DNA of 64,000 nucleotides from Alphaproteobacteria bacterium (GCA_027485835.1 JAIXQG010000002.1:326232-390231); one strand, 5' to 3'. Positions 36,692-43,979 are shown, counted from the stretch's first letter. Numbers and translations: made by a program. The notes: generated from the sequence alone by a model not told the origin.

Positions 36692-36913
36692 CTATTTAAC
36701 CTTGCTCTTCTCGGCTTGTTCCAGTTGCTCTAAAAGCTGGCTGAAACGGTCGGGGACCGGTTCGGTTAACAGATCCTGAAAGCTGACCTTCAGCAGGTTA
36801 CCAATGTGCTTTTGCACATCGGCGCCCAAGCCGGGGGTGGTGGCGTCATCGGATACGTCCGTTTCCTGTACGGGGGATGCGGGGGTCAATAGCGTGTCGA
36901 TCGGTGTGCTCAT
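36692..36913 (-). CDS. nepR: Anti-sigma factor NepR
   Basis: A 73-residue protein with a disordered acidic N-terminus and the two conserved NepR helices (QKHIGNLLKVSFQDLL and EPVPDRFSQLLEQLEQA). NepR holds EcfG inactive; under stress, phosphorylated PhyR binds NepR by mimicking sigma and frees EcfG. The gene ends one base before ecfG, so both are made from one message. Its own promoter is not clear; I see no GGAAC-type site on this strand in the 252-bp gap towards phyR. Confidence 0.92.
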   Translation of the reverse strand: MSTPIDTLLTPASPVQETDVSDDATTPGLGADVQKHIGNLLKVSFQDLLTEPVPDRFSQLLEQLEQAEKSKVK

Positions 36914-36994
36914 GGTGTATAGGCATACACGGGTTAGAGTGATGGGTAAACCCCTCTTTTCTCACTTTATTTTCGGTTTTTTTGCCTTTTTACG

Positions 36995-37019
36995 GGAACA
37001 AACGGAACGGTGGTGCGTT
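36995..37019 (+). promoter_or_regulatory. EcfG-type promoter upstream of phyR
   Basis: GGAAC, 17 bases, GTT (with C before GTT), matching the known alphaproteobacterial EcfG consensus GGAAC-N16/17-cGTT. It points to phyR and would make the response autoregulated. Confidence 0.8.
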
Positions 37020-37031
37020 AGGTTCTGTATG

Positions 37032-37053
37032 GCGGTATAAAAACCGCTTTTTT
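37032..37053 (+). terminator. Possible hairpin with T run in the phyR leader
   Basis: GCGGT and ACCGC form a 5-bp stem followed by six T. It lies just after the EcfG-type promoter and 113 bp before phyR. It could attenuate transcription, but the stem is short. Confidence 0.35.
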
Positions 37054-37165
37054 ATGTTTATTTTCAATTACTTTTTATGTGTTTTTTGCATTTTTCCGTT
37101 TGCATGATGTGCGTGTCGGTGGTAACCGTGGTGAGATCTATTAACAACGGAACGGAATTCACCTG

Positions 37166-37966
37166 ATGAGCACCGCGCAAACCCTTGCCACTTATGTACC
37201 CTACCTGCGCCGTTACGCCCGCGCCCTGTGCGGCACCCAAACGGCCGGTGACGCCTATGTGGCCGCCACCCTTGAAACCCTTGTTGCCGCACCGGAGACG
37301 CTGAGCAGCGCCTCCAGCCCCAAAGTGGCTTTGTACAAGACGTTTACCAATGTTTGGAACACCATTGCCGCCAACAGCCATGAGGTAGAAGGCCCCGGCA
37401 ACACCACCCTGCAAAACACCCCGCCGACACTGGATGTGATGACGCCGTTGCCGCGTCAGGCGTTTTTGCTGACCTCGATGGAAGGCTTCAGCCACGCCGA
37501 TGCCGGTGAGATTTTGGGCCTGAGCACCCAAGACGTAGCTACCTTGGTGGCCGAAGCAGGTCGCGAAATGGGCCAGCACATTGCCACCGACGTGTTGATT
37601 ATTGAAGATGAACCGCTGATTGCGATTGACCTTGAGAACGTGGTGGAAACGCTGGGGCACCGCATTACCAATGTAGCCCGTACGCATAAGGAAGCGCTGG
37701 AAGCGGTCAAGCTGCAAAAGCCGGGCCTGATTCTGGCCGACATTCAGCTGGCGGATGGTAGCAGCGGCCTCGATGCCGTCAACGACCTGCTGACCGAGCT
37801 GAACGTGCCGGTGATTTTCATTACTGCTTACCCTGAACGTTTGCTGACGGGCGAGCGTCCGGAACCGGCGTTCCTGTTGACCAAGCCGTACAACCCGACG
37901 ATGCTTTCCGCAGTGATCAGCCAAGCGCTGTTCTTTGAAAAGAAAGCGGGGAAGATGGCGGCCTAA
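37166..37966 (+). CDS. phyR: Response regulator PhyR (sigma-like anti-anti-sigma factor)
   Basis: A 266-residue PhyR. Residues 1 to about 130 mimic an ECF sigma factor (TLATYVPYLRRYARALCG; FLLTSMEGFSHADAGEILGL), and the C-terminal half is a receiver domain (VLIIEDEPLIAIDLE) with the phosphorylated Asp in LILADIQLADGSSG and the conserved Lys in FLLTKPYNP. When phosphorylated, the sigma-like part is exposed and captures NepR, releasing EcfG. It lies divergent to nepR-ecfG, the usual alphaproteobacterial layout, and behind an EcfG-type promoter. Confidence 0.96.
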   Translation: MSTAQTLATYVPYLRRYARALCGTQTAGDAYVAATLETLVAAPETLSSASSPKVALYKTFTNVWNTIAANSHEVEGPGNTTLQNTPPTLDVMTPLPRQAFLLTSMEGFSHADAGEILGLSTQDVATLVAEAGREMGQHIATDVLIIEDEPLIAIDLENVVETLGHRITNVARTHKEALEAVKLQKPGLILADIQLADGSSGLDAVNDLLTELNVPVIFITAYPERLLTGERPEPAFLLTKPYNPTMLSAVISQALFFEKKAGKMAA

Positions 37967-37985
37967 GCCCCTTCCCTTTCCTACC

Positions 37986-38013
37986 AAAAAGCCGCCCGAG
38001 TGGGCGGCTTTTT
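37986..38013. terminator. Bidirectional terminator between phyR and the secreted protein gene
   Basis: AAAAAGCCGCCC and GGGCGGCTTTTT with a GAGT loop form a perfect 12-bp stem with T runs on both strands. Confidence 0.92.
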
Positions 38014-38025
38014 GCAGGCGGGTTG

Positions 38026-38685
38026 TTAACCTGCGGGCTGGATGGCGGCGGCGTTATCGCGGAAGCGCGGCTCGTTCCAGAAGTCGTCGGTAGAAAGAGC
38101 TACGTACATGAACTGGCTCATGTCGTTCACCAGCAGCATGCTTACCGGAACGGTCAGGCTGGCAACAGGTGTGTTGGCCTGCATGTGTTGCGAGGGCGTG
38201 ACGGTGACGTACAACGGCTGGCCGCTGGCCGAATGAACGATGCCGGTAATGGTGCCGAGCGTATCGCTGTTCAGGCTTTTGAGCGGCATGCCCATCAGCT
38301 GCTGTTGCGAGACTTTGCGGCCTTCTCCGACCGTCAGCGTGCTATTCACGGCCTGACCGCTGATGGAGGCGATCTGTGACTGGTACTCGGCCAGCGTGAC
38401 GCGGGCGGTGGCGGGGTTAGCCAACATCGCCTGAATGGCGGCGGCTTTCTGGCCGCAGGAAACCAGATCGCCACGGGCTACGTCGGCTTCCGCCGAAGCA
38501 CGCAGCTGGCCGATGGCCTTGACGAGGTCTTGGTTGTGATAGGCGCGGTAGAAGTCGCTTTGCGCCAGTTTTACGCCGGTTGACAGATTTTCGGTCGTGC
38601 AGGCGCTTGCGGCGTCTTGTGCGTGAAGCGGCAACGCCACCAGACCTAATGCCGCATAAATTGCGACGGTTGCTGGAACTTTCAT
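38026..38685 (-). CDS. Secreted protein, possibly PRC-barrel-like
   Basis: A 219-residue protein with a signal peptide (MKVPATVAIYAALGLVALPLHA). The middle is helical and Ala/Gln-rich, with two cysteines (SACTTEN, VSCGQKAA). The C-terminal half has a block (LKSLNSDTLGTITGIVHSASGQPLYV in part) resembling a PRC-barrel strand set, found in many stress-induced envelope proteins. The function is not known. The start at 38685 has AAGGAGACTACATCC before it; the open frame continues 41 codons upstream through the promoter region and is not used. A near-consensus EcfG site lies at 38747-38771, which fits its position beside the stress regulators. Confidence 0.75.
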   Translation of the reverse strand: MKVPATVAIYAALGLVALPLHAQDAASACTTENLSTGVKLAQSDFYRAYHNQDLVKAIGQLRASAEADVARGDLVSCGQKAAAIQAMLANPATARVTLAEYQSQIASISGQAVNSTLTVGEGRKVSQQQLMGMPLKSLNSDTLGTITGIVHSASGQPLYVTVTPSQHMQANTPVASLTVPVSMLLVNDMSQFMYVALSTDDFWNEPRFRDNAAAIQPAG

Positions 38686-38746
38686 GGATGTAGTCTCCTT
38701 TTCCTCTATGACAAACGAAACGAGGCAATGCCTGTTGTGAAGGACC

Positions 38747-38771
38747 AATGGGTGGGAAAGGGTTTTGTTCC
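38747..38771 (-). promoter_or_regulatory. Variant EcfG-type promoter of the secreted protein gene
   Basis: On the minus strand GGAAC, 17 bases, ATT. It differs from the consensus only at the first base of GTT and is 62 bp upstream of the ATG at 38685. Confidence 0.5.
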
Positions 38772-38861
38772 GTTTGCTGGAGTCTTTCACGTATACACAT
38801 ACATGCAAAAGTGATAGATATCCCTCTGGAAACCCTATTGGACAACACAGGACCCCGCCAC

Positions 38862-40733
38862 GTGAACCTAGACACCCTGCTGACCGCGCTTGATATGGCC
38901 TTTACCAAGGCCGGCGTGTGGCTGTTTGCCTCGCGCGGGTATATCTCCCGCGGGGAGGCCCTGCATTGGAACGATACGGTCCTAACATGGGATATCGGGG
39001 CAAACGTTCTTAATGGATTGGCGTGCCTGCTTATCGCTGTGGGCTTTTTTGTGTTTGCCGCCCGCCGCCGCGATTTTACGCGGCCGTTCCTGTTCCTGTC
39101 GTACCTTATCGGTAGCCTGTTTCTGGTACGAGCCTTCCAGAACGGCTGGAGCATTGTAGTGTTATGGGAGCCGCTTTATGGCGCGCAAACGCTGATCAAG
39201 GTTGTTTCAGCCAGTATCACGGCACTGGCTGCGGGTATTCTGTGGTTCATGCGGAAAGACCTGCTCAACATACCCGGCCCCAACCACCTGCGCTATGTGG
39301 AAGGCCGTTTGCAAGACCTTTCCAGCCGGATACACGCCCGCCAAGATAACGTAGACGCCCTTGTGGAAGAGCGCACGCAGGAACTGCAAAGCGTGCGTAT
39401 GCGCTTTGAACAGGCGATTGCGGGGGCGGGCATCTCGGTGTTCACGCAAGACCGTAACCTGCGCTACACATGGGTGTTTACCGCCGACGACCTGCTGCGC
39501 GGCGACGTGATGGGCAAAACCGACTTTGACGTGTTGCCCCCCAACAGCTGCGGCCCTGTGGTGGCCCTAAAGCAGCGTGCGATTGCCAGTGGCAAACCGC
39601 ATGAGGCGGAGGTGAGCATACGAAGCCATGGCCACGAGACGTGGTACCGCATGCATATTGACCCGATTATGGATGCCGAAGGCCGTGTGACCAGCTTGAA
39701 CGGGATTGCCGTGAATATTTCCGACCGCAAAATGCTGGAAGACGAGCAGGTGCGTTTGAGCAGCGAGCTGGCGGCCAACCTGCACTATTATAAGCTGGCG
39801 ATGGAGAGCTCTCACACCGTGGTGTTTACCATGGACGAGAACCTGCGCTATGCCACGGTGAGCCACGACTTTTTGGGTAAACCCGCCGATTTTTACATTG
39901 GCAAAACCAATGTCGAAGCGTTGTCGGCGGAGACCTATGCGGCCTTAAAACCCCTTAAAACCAAAGCATTGGACAGCGGCAGCATGGTGCGCGGCGAAAT
40001 TAAGGCCATGATTGACGGCCAACCCCATTGGTACGACCTGAGCATCGCTCCGTTGAAAAACCGCGCCGGTGTGGTGGTGGGGCTGACGGGCGCTGTGATT
40101 GATATTTCGGAGCGTAAAGGTTGGGAGCAGCACTTACGGTTGCTGATGCGGGAATTGACCCACCGCTCGAAGAACCTACTGGCAGTGATTCAGGCCATGG
40201 CGCGCCAGACCGCCCGCCACAGCGGCACGGTGGACGAGTTTATTGAACGTTTTGGCGCCCGCTTGCACGCGTTGGCCGGTAGCCACGACCTGTTGGTACA
40301 GGAAAGCTGGCAGCGTGCCAGCATTGGCGAGCTGATTAACTCTCAGTTGGGCCACTACAGCGACCTTGTGGGCACCCAGATTGTGGTGGAAGGCCCGCAG
40401 GTCTACCTGAACCCCGATGCCGCCCAGAACCTGGGGATGGCCTTGCACGAAATGGCGACCAATGCGGTGAAGTATGGCGCGCTTTCCAACAACAAGGGAC
40501 AGGTGGCGATACAATGGGCGTGGAAGGGCAGCGGCGCCAAGCGTGTGCTCAAACTCAGTTGGAAGGAAACCGGCGGACCTGTGGTCAGCAACCCGCAGCG
40601 CCGTGGCTTTGGCAGCCAAGTGATTGAGCGCAACCTGAACCGCGCCTTAGGGGCCAACGTGAAGCTGGATTACGCGCCGAAGGGCTTCCGTGCCGAGATG
40701 GAACTGCCCATCACTGTGGCCGTCGACAAGTAG
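38862..40733 (+). CDS. HWE-family sensor histidine kinase with PAS domains
   Basis: About 623 residues from GTG 38862, which has AGGA nine bases upstream; the frame runs back to ATG 38748 but that part overlaps promoter sequence. Three membrane segments (NVLNGLACLLIAVGFFVFAA; FLFLSYLIGSLFLV; ASITALAAGILWFM) lead into a coiled coil and two PAS domains (VFTQDRNLRYTWVF; VFTMDENLRYATV). The kinase core is of the HWE type: phospho-His in ELTHRSKNLLAVIQAMARQT, ATP site MALHEMATNAVKYGALS, and WKETGGP and RRGFGSQVIE. Such kinases feed PhyR in the general stress response, and its position two genes from phyR supports that role. The signal sensed is unknown. Confidence 0.88.
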   Translation: MNLDTLLTALDMAFTKAGVWLFASRGYISRGEALHWNDTVLTWDIGANVLNGLACLLIAVGFFVFAARRRDFTRPFLFLSYLIGSLFLVRAFQNGWSIVVLWEPLYGAQTLIKVVSASITALAAGILWFMRKDLLNIPGPNHLRYVEGRLQDLSSRIHARQDNVDALVEERTQELQSVRMRFEQAIAGAGISVFTQDRNLRYTWVFTADDLLRGDVMGKTDFDVLPPNSCGPVVALKQRAIASGKPHEAEVSIRSHGHETWYRMHIDPIMDAEGRVTSLNGIAVNISDRKMLEDEQVRLSSELAANLHYYKLAMESSHTVVFTMDENLRYATVSHDFLGKPADFYIGKTNVEALSAETYAALKPLKTKALDSGSMVRGEIKAMIDGQPHWYDLSIAPLKNRAGVVVGLTGAVIDISERKGWEQHLRLLMRELTHRSKNLLAVIQAMARQTARHSGTVDEFIERFGARLHALAGSHDLLVQESWQRASIGELINSQLGHYSDLVGTQIVVEGPQVYLNPDAAQNLGMALHEMATNAVKYGALSNNKGQVAIQWAWKGSGAKRVLKLSWKETGGPVVSNPQRRGFGSQVIERNLNRALGANVKLDYAPKGFRAEMELPITVAVDK

Positions 40734-40758
40734 GGAACCGTTCCGTTTGCCCTGCGTT
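40734..40758 (+). promoter_or_regulatory. EcfG-type promoter of the small membrane gene
   Basis: GGAAC, 17 bases, GTT (C before GTT), directly after the kinase stop codon and 34 bp before the ATG at 40792. Confidence 0.85.
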
Positions 40759-40791
40759 AGCTGAGGGTAAACCAAGGAAAGGAATCTCCCT

Positions 40792-40983
40792 ATGTTAAGT
40801 GGAATTATTGGACTGATTGTCCTTGTTCTGGATATTTACGCGATTGTTCAGGTGTTGGGCTCGGCGGCCACGCCGGTCAAGAAGGTGCTGTGGTCGCTGT
40901 TCATTGTGTTCGCGCCGGTACTGGGCCTGCTGGTTTGGTACCTGATGGGGCCGCGCAGTGCGGCGAATCCGGCGGCCATCTAA
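40792..40983 (+). CDS. Small membrane protein, PLDc_N-like
   Basis: A 63-residue protein with two hydrophobic segments (IIGLIVLVLDIYAIVQVLG and VLWSLFIVFAPVLGLLVWYL) and a short tail (MGPRSAANP). This pattern matches the short phospholipase-D N-terminal (PLDc_N) family, found alone in many stress-induced membrane proteins. The biochemical role is unknown. AAGGAAAGGAATCTCCCT precedes the start. A consensus EcfG promoter lies just upstream, so expression under general stress is likely. A long perfect terminator follows 6 bp after the stop. Confidence 0.85.
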   Translation: MLSGIIGLIVLVLDIYAIVQVLGSAATPVKKVLWSLFIVFAPVLGLLVWYLMGPRSAANPAAI

Positions 40984-40989
40984 ACTGAG

Positions 40990-41034
40990 TGCCCAACACA
41001 AAACGCCCCCGAGAGGGGCGTTTTGTGTTGGGCA
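40990..41034. terminator. 20-bp perfect inverted-repeat terminator
   Basis: The arms at 40990-41009 and 41015-41034 pair perfectly over 20 bp with a 5-nt loop. It separates the convergent membrane-protein and entericidin genes and can act on both. Confidence 0.85.
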
Positions 41035-41039
41035 TAAAC

Positions 41040-41165
41040 TTATTTAGTGGAGTCTTCGATCTTATCGGAGGTGTTGGCCATATCCCGACCTAGGCCGGAG
41101 AAGGTGTTACCACCGCCGACAATGGCGACACCGGCGACAATGACAACAATAACGAGGAGAACCAT
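41040..41165 (-). CDS. Entericidin-like small protein
   Basis: A 41-residue frame from ATG 41165 to TAA 41040. A hydrophobic stretch (MVLLVIVVIVAGVAIVGG) is followed by GNTFSGLGRDMANTSDKIEDS. The latter matches the entericidin EcnA/EcnB pattern (NTxxGxGxDxxxxxxxIxxx), although the usual lipobox cysteine before Asn is replaced by Gly, so it would be membrane-anchored rather than a lipoprotein. Entericidins are small stress-related envelope peptides of uncertain action. A variant EcfG-type site lies upstream. The gene is easily missed because of its size. Confidence 0.7.
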   Translation of the reverse strand: MVLLVIVVIVAGVAIVGGGNTFSGLGRDMANTSDKIEDSTK

Positions 41166-41198
41166 GGAATGTACTTTCTGTTGATGGGTTTTGAGAGT

Positions 41199-41223
41199 AA
41201 TGCCGCTGCGTGGCGTTTGTTCC
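41199..41223 (-). promoter_or_regulatory. Variant EcfG-type promoter of the entericidin-like gene
   Basis: On the minus strand GGAAC, 17 bases, ATT, with C before ATT. It lies 34 bp upstream of the ATG at 41165, the same distance as in the consensus site of the 40792 gene. Confidence 0.5.
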
Positions 41224-41258
41224 CAACCTTACCGGAAACTGGATTGATGAGGACTCAC

Positions 41259-41283
41259 GGAACCGAAGCGAGAATAAAGCGTT
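41259..41283 (+). promoter_or_regulatory. EcfG-type promoter of the glycine-zipper lipoprotein gene
   Basis: GGAAC, 17 bases, GTT (C before GTT), 36 bp upstream of the ATG at 41320. Confidence 0.85.
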
Positions 41284-41319
41284 GTTAGAACAGGCGTTAA
41301 ACCAAAAGGAGACAACACC

Positions 41320-41562
41320 ATGAAATACTTTGTTCTAGCGGCTTTGCTGGCCACGACCACATTCCTTACAGCCTGCGGTGAAACCCGCGCAGACCGGGCG
41401 CTTAGTGGCGCCGGTATCGGTGCCGCCACCGGTATGGCGGCAGGCGCCCTGACCGGCGGTAGCGGGGTGACCGGTGCCGTACTGGGCGGTGCCGCCGGTG
41501 CGGCGGCCGGTGGCCTGAGCGATAAAGATGACGTGAACCTCGGGAAGCCCTGGTGGCGTTAA
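41320..41562 (+). CDS. Glycine-zipper lipoprotein
   Basis: An 80-residue lipoprotein. The signal peptide ends with the lipobox LTAC, and the mature chain is a glycine zipper (GAGIGAATGMAAGALTGGSG and GAVLGGAAGAAAGG) that should insert in or lie along the outer membrane. The tail DKDDVNLGKPWWR is polar. Similar small lipoproteins are frequent in envelope-stress regulons, but no precise role is known. AAAAGGAGACAACACC precedes the start, a consensus EcfG promoter lies upstream, and a strong terminator follows. Confidence 0.88.
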   Translation: MKYFVLAALLATTTFLTACGETRADRALSGAGIGAATGMAAGALTGGSGVTGAVLGGAAGAAAGGLSDKDDVNLGKPWWR

Positions 41563-41586
41563 TCGCTGGCTGATGTGAGCCAACTT

Positions 41587-41614
41587 AAAACAGGACCCAT
41601 GGGGTCCTGTTTTT
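41587..41614. terminator. Intrinsic terminator after the lipoprotein gene
   Basis: AAAACAGGACCC pairs with GGGTCCTGTTTT, with T runs on both strands. It closes the lipoprotein gene and may also serve the convergent gene at 41682. Confidence 0.88.
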
Positions 41615-41681
41615 GCTTCGGGAGAGACACGGGAGCATCTCTCCCTATCCGGTAAAAGGTCGTTTCTGTGCGTACTATTCG

Positions 41682-41957
41682 TTAGGCATGGCAGGAGACC
41701 TTTCCTTCCTTTTCGTGCAGCGCGAGAATCGGGGTGCTGCCGTTGAACAGGCGGCTGTTGAGGAAATTCGCGATTTCACGCGCTTCGGCATACGAAGCAT
41801 ACGGTTGCAGGCGCAGGGTGATGGCACCTTCCGAGCGGTTATCTTCCGCACGGTTATACCACGGGTCTACGACTTTAATCCAAGGTGTGCCGTCTTCACG
41901 CATTTCGATTGTGAAGCCGAATCCCAGTTGATCCCATCCAATGCTCGTCATGTCCAT
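41682..41957 (-). CDS. Hypothetical protein of 91 residues
   Basis: A small cytoplasmic protein (no signal peptide or membrane segment) with mixed alpha/beta character: IGWDQLGFGFTIEMREDG, IKVVDPWYNRAED and SYAEAREIANFLNSRLF. I do not recognise a family. The ATG at 41957 has AAAGGAAA before it, and the residue composition looks like a real protein. Its upstream region carries two near-identical palindromes (42061 and 42114), which could regulate it. Confidence 0.65.
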   Translation of the reverse strand: MDMTSIGWDQLGFGFTIEMREDGTPWIKVVDPWYNRAEDNRSEGAITLRLQPYASYAEAREIANFLNSRLFNGSTPILALHEKEGKVSCHA

Positions 41958-42060
41958 TTTCCTTTCCCATTACTAGCGGATGACTAAGTTGTGGGGCGGA
42001 CAAGCCCCCAGTAAAAGGGGGTTCAACCCGTTATTTCATAAAAGATGCACTACTCGTAGA

Positions 42061-42260
42061 GAGTCTGTCATATCTGATAGACTCGGCACCTCCGAACCTT
42101 ACAAAAGGCTCAAAGTCTGTCATATCTGACAGACTCTCTCCCTCGCCCCTCCTCACGCGTCGTTCATTTCTGACGGTTGCGATGCCGCTTCGTTTCGGTT
42201 TGGAGGGGTTTTGGAGGGGCAGCGGATACACAAAAGCCCCCTTTGGGAGGCTTTTTTTTT
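42061..42260 (+). ncRNA. Candidate small RNA with two repeated hairpins and a terminator
   Basis: The gap 41958-42265 holds no convincing gene. Two copies of a 22-bp palindrome, AGTCTGTCA-TATC-TGACAGACT, lie at 42062-42083 (one mismatch) and 42114-42135 (perfect 9-bp arms). A terminator with a nine-T run for the plus strand ends at 42260, yet no plus-strand gene precedes it. Together this is compatible with a structured plus-strand RNA. Alternatively the palindromes are operators for the minus-strand gene at 41957. The short minus-strand frame at 42031-42231 is judged non-coding. Confidence 0.35.
42232..42260 (+). terminator. Intrinsic terminator with nine T
   Basis: AAAAGCC-CCC-TTT-GGG-A-GGC followed by nine T on the plus strand. 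On the minus strand it could also end the 42266 gene, with only four T. Confidence 0.75.
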
Positions 42261-42265
42261 AATTG

Positions 42266-42730
42266 TTAAAGAGTGGTTCGGTCGGTTCGGGCCTTACGGC
42301 GGCGGGAGGTCGAGGGCTTGCCCACCATCCCTACGGCCGCGGCGGCTGAGGCAATGACGGCTAAGGTGGCCACCCGTTTGGGATGCAGCAGATATTTTAA
42401 AGCCGGTGCCAGTAACGGTGCGGCTACGGTTAACGCCAACGGTGCCAGCATGGTCAGGGTCGACGTGACTTCGGGTGACGGGCGCTGTTTCTGCGGGCGG
42501 TCGAGCTTATAAAACAGCCCCGCCGAGACCAAAGCCAGAACAAGGGCCACAATCAGCGGGCCGAGCAGTGGGCCGAAGGTCAGTTCTAAAGCTCTCCATG
42601 CGACCACAACAAGACAGAGTATGGCGAGGGCCAGCACGCCATAGGCAAGGGCCCGCTGTGCAAGGCGCGGGCCCAAGTGCTTGACCTCGGCCGCAGCCAG
42701 CGCGGCGGTGAGGAGAGAGCTGAGGTTCAT
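42266..42730 (-). CDS. Holin-like membrane protein (YqjE type)
   Basis: A 154-residue membrane protein. Two hydrophobic segments (ALAYGVLALAILCLVVVAWRAL and LLGPLIVALVLALVSAGLFY) form a hairpin typical of the YqjE/holin-like superfamily that accompanies ElaB/YqjD genes. A third, weaker hydrophobic region lies at residues 90-140, and the tail is very basic (SRRRKARTDR). Function unknown; in enterobacteria the yqjD-yqjE-yqjK genes are stress-induced. It is 12 bp downstream of the DUF883 gene and shares its EcfG-type promoter. Confidence 0.65.
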   Translation of the reverse strand: MNLSSLLTAALAAAEVKHLGPRLAQRALAYGVLALAILCLVVVAWRALELTFGPLLGPLIVALVLALVSAGLFYKLDRPQKQRPSPEVTSTLTMLAPLALTVAAPLLAPALKYLLHPKRVATLAVIASAAAAVGMVGKPSTSRRRKARTDRTTL

Positions 42731-42742
42731 GCGCAGGCAACC

Positions 42743-43117
42743 TTAGCGGCGCAGCAGGAAGCCGACCAAGGCGCCGATACCGGCGGCGGCGACCAGCGCT
42801 TGCAGCGGACGCTCGCGGACACTTTCGCGCATATTTTCGGCGTGTTCCTGGCCTTTTTCCATGGCGTTATCGAGGCCCAGCTTGTGCACAAAGTCCGTAT
42901 CGACCAGGCTTTCAAACTTGCCGTGCAGCTTTTCGTACATCTGCTTGATGCTGATCAGGCCTTCATCGGCACCGGCGGCAGCGAGGGATTCCAGACGGGT
43001 TTTGAGTTGGTTGAGGTCGTTTTTCAGGTCTTGTACCGACTCGCTGGTGCGGGCCGATGCGGCACGGGTGCTGGCGCGGGCGGCCTGTTTACGGACGGGT
43101 GTTGCGGTGCGGGCCAT
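42743..43117 (-). CDS. DUF883 (ElaB/YqjD-like) membrane-anchored protein
   Basis: A 124-residue protein. A basic Ala/Arg/Thr-rich N-terminus is followed by a helical region (SVQDLKNDLNQLKTRLES ... AMEKGQEHAENMRESVRERP) and a C-terminal hydrophobic anchor (LQALVAAAGIGALVGFLLRR). This is the layout of the ElaB/YqjD group, tail-anchored inner-membrane proteins that bind ribosomes in stationary phase in E. coli. Start at 43117 with AAGGAGACGCCTC upstream; an in-frame extension to 43249 covers the promoter and is not used. A perfect EcfG-type promoter lies at 43166-43190. Confidence 0.85.
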   Translation of the reverse strand: MARTATPVRKQAARASTRAASARTSESVQDLKNDLNQLKTRLESLAAAGADEGLISIKQMYEKLHGKFESLVDTDFVHKLGLDNAMEKGQEHAENMRESVRERPLQALVAAAGIGALVGFLLRR

Positions 43118-43165
43118 GAGGCGTCTCCTTGATTCGGTTATTCCGGTTGTTACTTCATGGAGCCT

Positions 43166-43190
43166 AACGCAAGCTTTCCTGAATTGTTCC
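43166..43190 (-). promoter_or_regulatory. EcfG-type promoter of the DUF883-holin operon
   Basis: On the minus strand GGAAC, 17 bases, GTT (C before GTT), 49 bp upstream of the ATG at 43117. Confidence 0.85.
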
Positions 43191-43196
43191 GCTGCG

Positions 43197-43925
43197 CTAC
43201 GAAGGGTTACGTAGCACCGGCACTGTAAGAGCCAGAAGAATAGCCGCAAATGGAAACGCGAAGCCTAACCCCGCAAAGCTAAACCCAAACGCCCCGACCA
43301 AGCCGCCGACGAAGAAACTGCCGATAAGCCCCCCCAAGGTGCAGATTTTGGGGAGGTTGGGCTCTGGCAGAGGCTCGTTGCCGGTGTGTGTGCGTACGCG
43401 CGGCCAAACGACTTTAAATAACCAGCGGCCGAGCTCGATACCGAAGTCAGTCATCATCCCTGTAACGTGAGTGGTACGGATAGGCGATACCGCCACCTTG
43501 GTGATGGTGGCGTTTTGCAGGCCCATGATGCCGCACAGGAGCATCATACCCATGGTGGGGTATTGCAAACTCTCTGGCAGGCAGGTGCCGTAAACCCCGA
43601 AGGCGGTAATGAGCAGGCCTTCTAAGAATAGTGGCAGGGCCCACTGGTGGTGGGGGCGGGTTTGGCGGCTGTAGTTAACTAACAGGGAGGCCGTGATGGT
43701 GCCGCTGAGGAACGAGGCTAAGGCTAAAAAGGCGATCCAGGCGATTTCGGCACGGCCGACGGTAACTTCGTCGGCCAGTGTGGAGAGAAAGCCGGTCATG
43801 TGCGAGGTGTAGCGGCCGATGGCAAGAGCGCCACCGGCATTGATGCCACCGGCAATAAAGGCGAGGAGCAGGCCGAGACGGGCGTCGGCAACCGGGGTAC
43901 GGACGGGGTGGATGAGGTAACGCAT
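43197..43925 (-). CDS. DUF1275 (YoaK) family membrane protein
   Basis: A 242-residue membrane protein with about six hydrophobic segments. Family blocks are LLLAFIAGGINAGGALAIG, TSHMTGFLSTLADEV, GLQNATITKVAVSPIRTTHVTGMMTDFG and the final FAAILLALTVPVL. DUF1275 proteins are widespread inner-membrane proteins with unknown transport function. The start at 43925 gives the usual N-terminus; the frame extends 34 codons upstream into the actP terminator, which argues against the longer form. Confidence 0.85.
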   Translation of the reverse strand: MRYLIHPVRTPVADARLGLLLAFIAGGINAGGALAIGRYTSHMTGFLSTLADEVTVGRAEIAWIAFLALASFLSGTITASLLVNYSRQTRPHHQWALPLFLEGLLITAFGVYGTCLPESLQYPTMGMMLLCGIMGLQNATITKVAVSPIRTTHVTGMMTDFGIELGRWLFKVVWPRVRTHTGNEPLPEPNLPKICTLGGLIGSFFVGGLVGAFGFSFAGLGFAFPFAAILLALTVPVLRNPS

Positions 43926-43979
43926 GGTGGAAGGATAGAGGAATTCGGAATCAGGAATCAGGACTTTTTTAGCGAAGGT

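Noticed and set aside
42031-42231. 66-codon minus-strand frame
   Set aside because: It runs through both palindromes, lacks a ribosome site and has no recognisable protein features.
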